64,000 nucleotides of DNA from Avena insularis. Lineage: Eukaryota > Streptophyta > Magnoliopsida > Poales > Poaceae. A program made the position numbers and the translations under genes. Each line of letters begins with the position of its first letter. Position 1 is the stretch's first letter. The notes under the pieces are model-generated. The model saw only the letters and a program-made list of their open reading frames with translations, did not search any database and had not been told where the DNA came from. Shown in pieces: positions 54,747 through 64,000 of the stretch. The stretch covers positions 662,416,802 to 662,480,801 of the forward strand of contig CM042690.1 in NCBI GenBank assembly GCA_023614405.1, in the 5' to 3' direction.

Positions 54747-55688
54747 CGCAGGAGGGAGCTTATCTCGGTAGAAGTGCTCGATCCCCCACTCCTAATCAGC
54801 AGAGAAGTTTTTGTTAGTAGTGAAGAGGGCCTTGACCCGGCGGAAAATCTCGGTGTTGCTCAACTCGAATGAGGAAGTTCGGTTGGGGTCAAGGCGCCAG
54901 CTCATGTGGCAAAGTTTATGTGTGCATTTCTGGAGAGGGGAGATCCGGTTGCGGATGAAAGTGATCATCACATCCTCATTGCGCATCCCGGCATCCTTCA
55001 GCTCCTAGAACCGTTTGTTGACTTGGTTCGCCAGGACAGTGGGTTTCTTGGAGATCCAGTCCCACAGATTCGGATTAGGAGGACCCGGAGCGTAGGGGCG
55101 CAGCCGGATCAGATCTTCAGTCGTGCCATTTCTGACATAAAAGAAGGTCTGGGCCTAGCCCTTGCAAGAATCAAGCCCCGTGACTCGAGGAAAGACGAAT
55201 TGTTTCCGGGGACCGATAGAAGCAGCGCCGAACTGCGTGAGTTGTTTGCCCTCTAGGTCAAGCTCTTTATTCGGAATCACGTTCCGGCGCAGACCGAAAA
55301 ACCGGATCCAAAGCTCCTTAGTGGGCCACAATCTGACATACCCCTCAATGGTGGAGGCGAAGGAAGAAAGAGATGTGATGGCATTTGCCGGAAGGTGGTG
55401 CGGTTGAAGCTCATAGGTGTTGAGCCAATCGTGGAAGAAATCACTAACGGGGAGACCGAATCCGCGCTGGAAGTGGGAGAGAAACACTACGAACTCACCC
55501 GGATTGGGTGAGGGAGCGAGCTCCTCGGCGGCGAGACGGGCAACGACGCCCTCTGGGATACGACGCGTGCAGTAGAGCCAGTCGAGGTCGTCCTGGCATA
55601 CCCAGGACCCAGCCCAGGCACCACGCTCGGCGTTCTCTGCATCCTCCTCCATCTCCTGTTCCGCGACGGTGAGCTCCTCTTCGGTCAT

Positions 55689-56365
55689 GTCCAGGTCGCT
55701 GTCCTCACTAGCCCTATCAGCGGTGTGGCAGCATGATGCTGGCGCGACGAGATGCGCAGATGGAACGCAGCGCAGCGCGCTAAGCTAAGCAAGGTGCGGC
55801 GGCGCGTCACCGCATTGGGAGGAAGAAGAAGAAGAGGCAGAGGGGCACTGGAATGGGGAAAAGTCCCAAGGGGCGCGCCCCTCCCCTATTTAACCACGCC
55901 CCAGCGGGGTAGTGGGATCGTGCGGTGCAGAAGGTCCACATGGTGTGGCCGTGTATAATCCGGATCATCCAATCAGAGACGAGCCACAAGAGGGGCCACA
56001 AGGCGCAGGAGATCCCACGACGCGACATGGTGATACAGTTAACGAGGAGACAGACACGATGTGACATGTGCAACAGTAACACCTGACATTAACTGCAGCA
56101 GTAACTGGTGCAGGCCCTTAAAATGAGGCAAAATAATGATTACCCTCCACGTGGGGAAGCGTACGAGAGAAGGAAGAATAACCCGGATAACTATAGGGTG
56201 ACCTGGCCAGCGAGTGAAAACTCGGAATGTGCCAAGGGCAAAGCTAGCCAATGAAATCCAGGATATGATGTAACTCGGAAAAAGGAGCAAGAGGCTCGGT
56301 AAGATTGAACCTGTTGTGGCCTTAGCGGCTGAGGCCGCTAAGACCGCACCAGCTTCGGGGACTAA
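55689..56365 (-). promoter_or_regulatory. Upstream region of the Tat-C antisense gene
   Basis: GC-rich near the ATG. Minus-strand GTTAAATAG at 55886-55894 could be its TATA box, about 200 bases upstream. The far end holds the polypurine tract for the 3' LTR (gcttcggggactaa, 56352-56365). No supported ORF on either strand. Confidence 0.5.
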
Positions 56366-57162
56366 TGTTGGGGGGATACCCCCGGGTAGGGTCACGCCGG
56401 GGTATAAAGGCCGAGTTAGCCGAGGTACGGCAAGGTCAAAGCAAGTGCTGGCCGAGTCACCTCAAGGCAGGCCGAATCACGGAGTAACCCGGACCAGAGG
56501 ATGTCCACCTAACTGAGTCCCGACCGACTTATGTCATATGCTGGCAGGATTTATATAACTTGTATGCAGGTAGCGGTGTGGCCGGATTAACCAGGCATCA
56601 TCCGAGTTATATCAGGCTTGCAAGAGAAGGAAGGTATCTTGCTGGTCAAAAGGAGGTCGTTGTACGCAGAGTGTGAGCGAAGCAGACACAGGCCAGGACC
56701 ACCGAGGCGTGGCCGACAAGGGTGACGCTGCCTGTGTTAGATGACGCTGGCGCCGCAGAGGCTCACGTAGCCTCTGCATGGCTTACGCTAAGGGAAAAGA
56801 GACCTGGTCGGTTTACTATTTTGGGAAGAGGCATATTCCCTGGAATATGCCTCCATGTATGCCCTAATTGGAGACCTAGCCACCCCTATATAAGGAGGGC
56901 TAGGGCATCTGTAGAAGGGGTTGAGCTTTACTTGGTAGATCTCTAGTTGGTCCATGAGAGCTAGCTAGTGGAGAGAGTAAGAGAGTTCCTTCTTCCTCCT
57001 CTCCCCAACACAGCTCAAGGAGCACTTGTAAACCGTGGAAACCAACTGAATACAAAACATCTGTGTGTGGAATCACCACACTATCCCTCCCTGGATTCCT
57101 CTAGTGCATATTGTCCCCACCTTTAGCTTATCCATGGCATCTACCGTGACACCACCATGACA
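56366..57162 (+). repeat. Tat-C 3' LTR
   Basis: 797 bp, same length as the 5' LTR. Followed by aatat target duplication at 57163-57167. Confidence 0.93.
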
Positions 57163-57416
57163 AATATAAGATATGCAAAAGAGTAAATGATAGAACTTCT
57201 CATTAACATTCCATAACGGCAACTCACTCCAAGGGATACATAGATATCTAACGAGAGGGGGGACACTTCCATAATGCAAACCATCCTACATGATAACTTC
57301 TCTATTCATGATATGACTCTACTAAAAAGGTAAAAAGATAGAAGATAGTGATATGATACCGCGGCACTCCCCCAAGCTTGGAACAAACCAAGGGGATGCC
57401 AAAACCTGATGACGGA

Positions 57417-57797
57417 TTACTCCTTCGGTGGTGGTGGTATTCTCTCGATTGGTGTGAGGAAATCTTCTAGTATCTTGCGAAGCCTGTTATTCTCCTCTTG
57501 AAGCATATCCACCTTCCTCCTCAAGACTCGGTACTTGTCGCAGAACTCATCAGTTACTCGTAGAGCTTCCACTACTGCAGGGTAGGAACTGAGATCTAGA
57601 GTTGGAGGTATCAGCCCCTTCATGCCTTCTGTCATGTCCTTTACTTCCTCCCTACCGTTCCGATCCATGTCTTCACGCCTAGTTGCGATCCTTTCTTCTT
57701 CCACCCATCCTACGGAGGTCTTCTGCTCAAGATTGTGATGGCGCTCGCGACGGTGTCGTAGCTCATAATCCTTTGAAGATGAACCCCTGAACGACAT
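57417..57797 (-). CDS. Ath-3 ORF2: coiled-coil protein in the env position
   Basis: 126 codons, no internal stops, MSFRGSSSKDYEL to ERIPPPPKE. A basic/acidic N-terminal half (RHRRERHHNL, RREDMDRNGREE) is followed by a heptad helix at residues 78-112 (CDKYRVLRRKVDMLQEEN, then NRLRKILEDF). The ATG directly follows an acceptor-like ctgttttgtttag on the minus strand. Only the last nine residues and the genomic position match ORF2 of Ath-4. Not an envelope protein by sequence; unknown function. Confidence 0.55.
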   Translation of the reverse strand: MSFRGSSSKDYELRHRRERHHNLEQKTSVGWVEEERIATRREDMDRNGREEVKDMTEGMKGLIPPTLDLSSYPAVVEALRVTDEFCDKYRVLRRKVDMLQEENNRLRKILEDFLTPIERIPPPPKE

Positions 57798-58894
57798 CTA
57801 AACAAAACAGACCGAAACAAAAACACGACGAGAACACGATATACAAACCTCGGGGGATCCGGGGGATTATATATTACGAGGTTTTTACAACAAAAGGAAG
57901 GTACTGGGAGAAAACGGGTCGGAGATGGAGTCCGGGGCGGCCACACCACCTGCTGGCGCGACCAGGGGGGCCGTGCCAGGGGATGGTGTGAGTCACCCTG
58001 GCTATGTTTCCGTCCCTCTTTCGCTTCGTAGCTTTCCTTGTTGGATAAAAACTCCAAAAATACAACTGGATAGAATTTTCGTGGAACTTTTCTTACCAGA
58101 TCTGTTACCTATTCGAAAACAAACTCTGCAGGTCTCTGAATTTGGTCTTTGATAGATTCTTCCGGAGTCACAGCTTGAATAACATCAATATCTTCATCTT
58201 CATACACATATTTCTCAAGTCATAAGACCTTTCACTATCTTATTACACCATTTTCTCCACTAACCTGGAAATTTCTTTCAAACAAACTTCACACATTTCT
58301 CATTAGCAACATTAGTGTACGCGAGGTAATAAACCTTTTAACATAAAAATTCAACTGAAATCCATCAAAACATAAGATACTGTAGCAACTCCTTCCAAAA
58401 ACCCAAAAAGAACCCAAAAAGGAAATAGATTTAAGAAGCAAATGCAAGATTGGCAAAATCTGTCAAAACAGACCAATAGGTAAAGATCACTTTTTTCGAA
58501 AATCTTATGTTGCTCAAATCAAAAAGTGCAAAACTAACGAAAGTTAAATAACAACCTGGGGCAGAAGCACAAAACATTACATCTCAATCCGACATATAGA
58601 GATCTCTCATGATTTTTTATGGTGAAGCACAAAAATCTGTTTCGGGATAGCAACTTTCCCAAATCTTACTTCTCTCTCATTAGAGGTTGATCTTGACACA
58701 AAAACCAAACAAAAAGGATAAGGAGAGGTTATTACCGAAGTAATAACTTCCAACACTCAAAGAAACAAAAACAAACTGAAAGCAAGAATATAATGGGTTG
58801 TCTCCCAAAAAGCTCTTTCTTTATAGCCATTAAGATTTGCATGATAATTTCAATGATGCTCACATAAGCATATGAATTGAAGTGAAAGAGAGCA
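57798..58894 (-). other. Ath-3 region between gag and ORF2
   Basis: Non-coding, homologous to 37661-38718 of Ath-4 through most of its length, including the UUCG hairpin at 58728-58747 and the gcagaagcacaaa / gtgcttctgcccc block. Confidence 0.65.
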
Positions 58895-60301
58895 TTAAGA
58901 AACAAAAATATACATGTTTAAGTCTAACCCACTTCCTATGCAAGGGAGTTTTTTAAGCAAAAAGTTGTTGAAACCAGGGACTGCTAGCATAGGAAGGCAA
59001 AACAAGTGCAACATAAAGACTTTAAGCATAAAACAAGGAAACTTGATATTATTGAGATGCATGAGAACAGTCTTCCCTCTCTCATAATAACTTTCAGTAT
59101 CATGCATAAATTTAATGATATAGCTATCACAAGAACCATTGTAACAATGATTACTTATCCTAACAGAAAACACAGGGACACTAGCTCTCATAACACTAGT
59201 TTGTGAAACAATATTACGGATATCCTTACAGAGGATAGTGTGTCCATCTTCCACATATTTAGTGACAAAGTATTTCACATTTGCTATTATAGGTTCATCA
59301 TTTTGCTCATCAGGTTCAACAACTTTACTTGTACTTTCATTAACCATACTAGCTATCATAGAATGTTCCTTTATCTTAACTAGGAAAGGAATTTTCTCAA
59401 AGTAAGGTTCACGTAAAGCATGATTAGCAGTATAAACTTCAGTATTTCTTGCAAGAACACACTTAGCAAAATCTTTATATGGTTCATGATACTTATTCCA
59501 CTTATTTTTAGGGACTTCAATATAGGAAGCAAAAGCCTTAAAATAAGTTGCAATAGCTTGAGAGTCTAGACCATAAGCATTTTTAATATTTTGAAAATCA
59601 TCAGTTCCCATAAAAGATTCAATGCATTCATAATCATAATTTATACCTGACTTTCTTCCTTTGTCATTCTCCCATGCTTCAGCATTGTCTTGAGTACGGT
59701 CTAGAAGATCCCATTTAGCTTCTTCTTCCATGTGTGTGAATGATCCAGCACAAGAGGCATCCCATAAATCCTTATCATGTAGAGGGAGCCTTGCATAAAA
59801 GTTATTGATAATAATATTGTGAGGGAGCTCATGAATAAGACATTTGAGCATTAGTAACTTCAATCTCCCCCAAGCTTGAGCGGTACTCTCTCCATCAAGA
59901 GGCCAAAAGTTGTATATTTGATTCCGATCTTTATGAATCTCACTAGGAGGATAAAACTTTGAATAAAAGAGAGGTACTATTTCCTCCCATTCAAGAGCTT
60001 GACCATTCTTCAGCAGTTTATACCATTCCTCGGCTCTTCCTTTCAGTGATAATGAGAATAACTTCTTCTTGACTTGATATGTTGTAATACCTGCACACTT
60101 GAACAACCCGCGTAATTCGTGTATAAAGAGCAAATGATCACCATGATGGACAGTTCCATCTCCAACATAATAGTTATCCATAACACGATCAATAATTCTT
60201 GTAGGTATTTTAAAAGTATCATTCTCAGCAGGTGGTGGTTCATCTACTACCTTAGCAGTGGTAGTAGCATTACGAAATAAGAAACTCAGCAAATTGTCCA
60301 T
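58895..60301 (-). CDS. Ath-3 gag with protease stump (single open frame)
   Basis: 468 codons from MDNLLSFLFRNATTT. Collinear with the Ath-4 gag; differences are mostly single residues (for example GITTYQVKKK against CITTDQVKKK). The core has KLFSLSLKGRAEEWYKLL and VPLFYSKFYPPSEIHK, and the stump has VPVFSVRISNHCYNGSCD followed by SYIIKFMHDTESYYERGK, the same breakpoint as Ath-4. The last about 30 residues are frame-specific and differ between copies. No stop or frameshift in the shared part. Confidence 0.85.
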   Translation of the reverse strand: MDNLLSFLFRNATTTAKVVDEPPPAENDTFKIPTRIIDRVMDNYYVGDGTVHHGDHLLFIHELRGLFKCAGITTYQVKKKLFSLSLKGRAEEWYKLLKNGQALEWEEIVPLFYSKFYPPSEIHKDRNQIYNFWPLDGESTAQAWGRLKLLMLKCLIHELPHNIIINNFYARLPLHDKDLWDASCAGSFTHMEEEAKWDLLDRTQDNAEAWENDKGRKSGINYDYECIESFMGTDDFQNIKNAYGLDSQAIATYFKAFASYIEVPKNKWNKYHEPYKDFAKCVLARNTEVYTANHALREPYFEKIPFLVKIKEHSMIASMVNESTSKVVEPDEQNDEPIIANVKYFVTKYVEDGHTILCKDIRNIVSQTSVMRASVPVFSVRISNHCYNGSCDSYIIKFMHDTESYYERGKTVLMHLNNIKFPCFMLKVFMLHLFCLPMLAVPGFNNFLLKKLPCIGSGLDLNMYIFVS

Positions 60302-60386
60302 ATTGAAAATAAAGCAACTAACAGAAGTAAACAATACTCACAGTAGAAGTTTCCTTTACCAGTTCCACTCTCCAATAGCGCTTCAC

Positions 60387-60404
60387 TCCCCGGCAACGGC
60401 GCCA
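60387..60404 (-). other. Ath-3 primer-binding site (tRNA-Asp type)
   Basis: Minus strand TGGCGCCGTTGCCGGGGA, a perfect match to the usual Athila site; 11 bases from the LTR. A conserved candidate splice donor lies at 60341 (minus strand gtgagtatt). Confidence 0.88.
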
Positions 60405-60415
60405 ACAAATAGTCT

Positions 60416-61928
60416 TGATGACCCACAAGTATAGGGGGTGTATCGCAGTATTTTTGATAAGTAAGAGTGTCGAACCCAACGAGGAGCAGAAGGTGCTGGT
60501 GAGTGGCTAGGAGCAGGAATTCTCTTTAAATACTTACCAAACGGATTTTTAGGGGTTTCTGATAATGCAAGTAAATAACGTATGAGTAAATAAAAGACAA
60601 TAAGAATAAATGCAGCAAGTGGCCCAATCCTTTCTTTAGCAAAGGACAAGCCGGTTGTATTACTTAAGATGACCAAACATTCTCGAGGACACACGGGAAT
60701 ATCGTCAAGTGCTTTCGCTTCATATAGTTGATTAATCTTCTTTAGTTTGCTAAGTGTTGTGTGGGTGAACCTGTGCTAATGTACCGACCTTCCTAGGACT
60801 AATACATACTTGTGATTATACCCCTTGCAAGCATCCGCAAGTACAAGAAAGTAATTAAGGTAGAAACCTAACCACAGCTTTAAACTCTAAGACCCTTACG
60901 TGCCTTGTGCAAAGGTTTCCTAACGCGGGTTCAGGTTTCTGTCACTCCGACAACCCCTACGATTAGTAGCCAAATACACAATGCATTCCCCTAGGCCCAT
61001 ATAGGTGAAGTGTCATGTAGTCGACGTTCACATGACACCACTAGAAGAAGTACACCAAAACTTAAATATCAAACTATTGAATCTTTCTCAACACAATTCC
61101 ACTACTAACAACATGACTTCTCCCATGTCCTCAAGAACAAAACGAACTACTCACAAGACATCAGATAGATCATGACCAGAGATGATATAATGATATGTAA
61201 CAATCTGAACATAAACGATAATTCAATGGTTCACTCAATAGCATCAACTACAAAGAGTAATCAACACCGGAAAAGTTTCCCCTAAGAACTATGCAAGATT
61301 CAACCCAATTGTTACAGCGGTATGAGGTGATGATGATGGTGCTGGTGGAGATGATGGTGGTGGTGATGATGATGATGATCCCGATGAAGTCCGGCTTGAT
61401 GGTGGTGTTGATGGCGATGATCTCCCCTCTCTGGGAAGGAATTCCCCCGAAAGAATTATGTCTGCTAGAGAGATCTTTCTCTCTTGGTGTTTTCCGCCCC
61501 GTAGAGGCGGCGGAATCTTTCTGTGATCGCTTCCCGAGTCTTAGGGTTTCTGAGGATAATATACACCAGAGGGGGAGGCTGGAGTGGACCAGGGAGGCCA
61601 CACCACCGGGTGGTGCGGCCTGTGGTGGCCCACGCTAGGGGGTGGTGTGAGCCCCCTATGGCCCATCTCCACTTTTCCTTCTGGCTTTCTTTGTCTTCTA
61701 GAAAAATAGGATTTTCCATGTATTTTCCTGGATTTTCCTATCTTCGCGAATTTTGCCTCCGAACAGCACCTTTTCTATCAGAATCCTGACTGCAACGGTC
61801 CATACTCCAAAAGTCATCAACCATGCAAAAACAGATGAAATAACATAAGTATCATCTCTTAATATGAAATATATCAATGAATAACAGTAAATTATGATAT
61901 AGAATAGTGATGCAAAATGGACGTATCA
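60416..61928 (-). repeat. Ath-3 5' LTR
   Basis: 1513 bp, both termini complete. Near-identical in layout to 33169-34654. A GAT/GGT trinucleotide run at 61327-61383 differs in length from the other LTR copies. Confidence 0.93.
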
Positions 61929-64000
61929 ATGCCCTAGAGAACCGCCGTGCTCCCCTCTTCCTCCTCCCGGAATGAATCGAGCCGAGGTGCTCTGAGTCGA
62001 GCCCCACATCGTCATCTTCTTCATCACCGACGGAGCTCGCCGCCGTCCATGTCGTCGCTCCCGGCCTCCCCTCTCTCCACCTACCTTGTCATCGTGCTCG
62101 TGGTGAGCCAGCGGTCCTTGTGGACCCTCTATCTCGCTCCCTCTTACTCTCAGTCGCCCCTGCATCGATCATCGTCCATCGCTACCGCAGAAGCTCGTCA
62201 CAGGCGTGGCTCCGGTGACCTATTTTGAGCGGTGCGGCCACCTTTAGGTCCAGCGCGAAAGCCTGCGTCCAGTGCACCTGCTCTCGTTGCCCCACACGCA
62301 AAGGAACGAGCGATCCTTGCTTGGCAGAGGAGGTTCTCCATTGCTAACGTCGGCGTGGTGTCATAACCCTTTTTCTTTTTATTCTAATTGTTTTCTGTAA
62401 TTGTTTTATTAAATGAAAATGCTGATAGGTGGACCCTGTCTGTCAGGGTTTTATTCTTTTTGGAAATGATTTCTGAAATTAATAAAAGTCTGACATGTGG
62501 GGCCAGCTAGAAAATAATTTAATAAATTCCAAAAATGTTTAATTGTTTTAATAATGATTTAAAAATGGATTTAAATTGGGAAAAATCATAACTAATTCAT
62601 TTTAAGTTAGAAAAATACAAATAATATATCAAAATGTTCAGAAAAATGAGATCTACACAATAGACTCATATCATGATCTGTTAAGAAACTTTAATCATAA
62701 GTATAATTAGAAGAACAAAATAACCCCTCGCATATGCATCCGGGGTTTCTCCGAATTAGGGTTTGGACCCCTCGGACCCCGCTTAAATTACCAAGCATGC
62801 CTTAGGGTTTCATTACAATACAATTTAACTTGTCATATCATCATCCTTGCTTGAGCATTGCATCGATGCCATGTGTTGATTGTTGCTTTCCTTTCTGATG
62901 TTTATGCTTCTTCTCAATAGACCTCGGAGTTGATGTGAGCAACAATATCAAGTTCAAGTTTGAAGATCGAGATCAACACCATCGAAGGATATCGACGAAC
63001 AATGACAATCAGATGAACTCGAAGATCTATAGTTGGGTATCAACAAGCAAAGGCAAGCAAAGCCCCACACATGATAATCCTATGCTTTCAAAGTATTTCA
63101 TTCTTGCCATGTGCATACGATTCTAAAGTCTTTTATTGATAGATACAGTAATCCTATCTGATGCATGTTCCCCTTTGTAGCCTATATTCCCTGATCCACT
63201 TCTCCTAGCATAACTAGGGTTTGGCTTATGAGCTTCGATAGAGCTGCTATATTCGTCTGTGCTTAGCCGTGCTTAGTTGTTACCGCTGATCCATCTGGTT
63301 GATGAATCAGAGCTACGCATGAACCTAGTTGGACAGGATGACATGGTATGATCATAGATGTGAGTTAAACATGCTAAGGCTTGTATGGGAGGCCACGGTG
63401 GGCTATGGTTTTTGTAGTCCCATACTTGCCACCACTAGGATCTGAGTTCTTGCCTCTTGAACCAAGACGAGCGTACAACCACACGGGGGCATGGAAACCC
63501 CCTCGACCAACTAACTTGCCTAGTAGATTCCATGAGTCACATAGTTTGGGCGTTCCATTCGACATATGCATTTTGGTTGTTCTCGAAGGAGGTGGACGAG
63601 GTGCATTCATACAGGTAGGTAAGCGTGGCAGGGAATGGGAGAGGCACGACCTCTGTAATGTCAAACCCTATTCACATCTCTAGGGGCCGACTTCGGGACA
63701 TGACCCGTTATGGCGGTATCTCCTTAGGGTGTGACTCATGGTCTCAGCGAAAGCAAGGTAAAGGTTGTGGTCAACCACTCTATGTCGGCCTTCCAAGGAA
63801 GAGGGCTAATGTTAACTGGCACTAAGAATCGGTTGGTACATGTGGGTAAAGTTGTGCACCCCTGCAGGGTAATAATCTTTTCGAAAAGCCGTGTCCACGG
63901 TTATGGACGACTTGGGAATGGACGTGATGATCATAGAGAACTATAACTTAATCGTAAAACTTGACAAGAGATGTGAGGTGTGCTTAAGGATGCTTCCTTA
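61929..64000 (+). repeat. Host-CHR 3' LTR, second part (runs off the window)
   Basis: Resumes the LTR at the base after the Ath-3 duplication and is collinear with 44-1990. Relative to the 5' LTR it lacks about 12 bases near 62350, has a 10-base tandem duplication near 63049-63058 (gcaaaggcaa type) and has an extra block of about 110 bp at 63705-63825. Roughly 4% substitutions over the AT-rich part. No gene seen. Confidence 0.85.

Larger units (their letters stand above)
52170..55688 (-). pseudogene. Tat-C antisense gene (multi-exon, TAG-interrupted)
   Basis: First exon 55688 to 54747, one frame throughout, interrupted by TAG at 55157-55155, 55007-55005 and 54794-54792. It has the plant gypsy-type transposon domain: FVVFLSHFQRGFGLPVSDFF, LNTYELQPHHL, the related WIRFFGLRR and, past the first TAG, QTFFYVRNG. 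Later exons: acidic to basic (54660-54197, KPTKRRKKSADKAATK), Pro/Ala/Gln-rich (54095-53285, with TAG at 53668-53666), two short helical exons, and an acidic tail (52484-52170, EEEEDEASDVEEDEDD). The domain aligns with Tat-A 3950-4570. Function unknown; a nuclear role is conceivable from the charged tails but is speculation. Confidence 0.75.
43991..57162 (+). mobile_element. Tat-C: full-length Tat-lineage element with antisense gene
   Basis: Flanked by aatat at 43986-43990 and 57163-57167. LTRs 43991-44787 and 56366-57162 are both 797 bp with few differences. Plus strand: primer site, gag, protease, RT, RNase H, archaeal-type RNase H, integrase. Minus strand, downstream of integrase and convergent with it: the intron-containing gene 55688-52170. 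It has the same architecture as Tat-A, but the LTRs are unrelated and the primer site differs. The gag-pol frame is nearly continuous, broken by single-codon stops and two frameshifts, so it is probably the least decayed coding element here. Confidence 0.93.
33169..61928 (-). mobile_element. Ath-3: Athila-like element hosting Ath-4 and Tat-C
   Basis: 5' LTR 60416-61928, 3' LTR 33169-34654, both inverted relative to the window. Flanks are gtgcc (33164-33168) and atgcc (61929-61933), a duplication with one mismatch, and the Host-CHR LTR resumes correctly after it. The interior is read 60415 to 57163, then (past Tat-C) 43990 to 42708, then a gap of about 460 bp lost at the Ath-4 junction. It carries gag with a protease stump and a small coiled-coil ORF; there is no RT, RNase H or integrase. 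Confidence 0.88.
1..64000 (+). mobile_element. Host-CHR: Tekay-like Ty3/gypsy chromovirus, base of the nest
   Basis: All other elements sit inside this one. With insertions removed it reads 5' LTR, primer site of the initiator-Met tRNA type (tggtatctgagca), a short decayed interior of about 3.7 kb, a purine tract, then an LTR beginning tgtaacacccc. The tcgggacgag sequence, purine tract and tgtaacaccc order just before the 3' LTR is typical of Tekay/Del chromoviruses. The window opens about 695 bases into the 5' LTR (position 1 matches about 33126) and closes before the 3' LTR ends. Unfilled size would be near 10.2 kb. The clade call rests on the primer site, the LTR start and RT remnants; the copy codes for nothing intact. 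Confidence 0.75.

Overview
The window is a repeat-only stretch of a large plant genome. It holds no cellular gene, rRNA, tRNA gene, CRISPR array or bacterial-type operon. The element types point to a grass of the Pooideae (wheat, barley, rye, oat or ryegrass relatives): Athila-like LTRs with the ends TGATGACCCACAAG and TTGCATCA, Tat-lineage Ty3/gypsy elements with an archaeal-type second RNase H, and a long-LTR chromovirus. The species cannot be fixed from sequence alone.

Everything is explained by one nested stack. The base (Host-CHR, + strand) is a Tekay-like chromovirus with LTRs of about 3.3 kb. Its 5' LTR lies at 1-2015 and 14644-15220, its remnant interior at 15221-17527, 25068-26036 and 32032-32429, and its 3' LTR at 32430-33168 and 61929-64000, running off the window. 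Five-base target-site duplications (TSDs) show four insertions into it: Tat-A (2016-14638, minus strand, TSD gtagg), Tat-B (17528-25062, minus, TSD cctac), Ath-2 (26037-32026, minus, TSD gtggt) and Ath-3 (33169-61928, minus, TSD gtgcc/atgcc). Second-level insertions are Ath-1 inside Tat-B (20573-23734, TSD cggtc), and Ath-4 (34655-42707, plus strand) and Tat-C (43991-57162, plus strand, TSD aatat) inside Ath-3.

Tat-A and Tat-C are full-length: gag, protease, reverse transcriptase, RNase H, a second archaeal-type RNase H and integrase run one way, and an intron-containing gene with a plant 'putative gypsy type transposon' domain runs the other way downstream of pol. Tat-B keeps the LTR ends, primer site and 3' region of a Tat-A-like element but no coding region, so it looks like a non-autonomous partner. 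The four Athila-like elements have no pol. Ath-3 and Ath-4 keep one long gag reading frame that ends in a protease stump at the same breakpoint, plus a small coiled-coil ORF in the env position behind a splice acceptor. Host-CHR has LTRs only about 4% apart beside a wrecked interior.

The most interesting points are the multi-intron antisense gene in two divergent Tat elements, extra polypurine-tract-like motifs inside all three Tat elements, a strong excess of TAG among the stops that broke Tat-C, a conserved cUUCGg hairpin between gag and ORF2 of Ath-3 and Ath-4, and a head-to-head LTR palindrome of almost 3 kb at 33169-36067.
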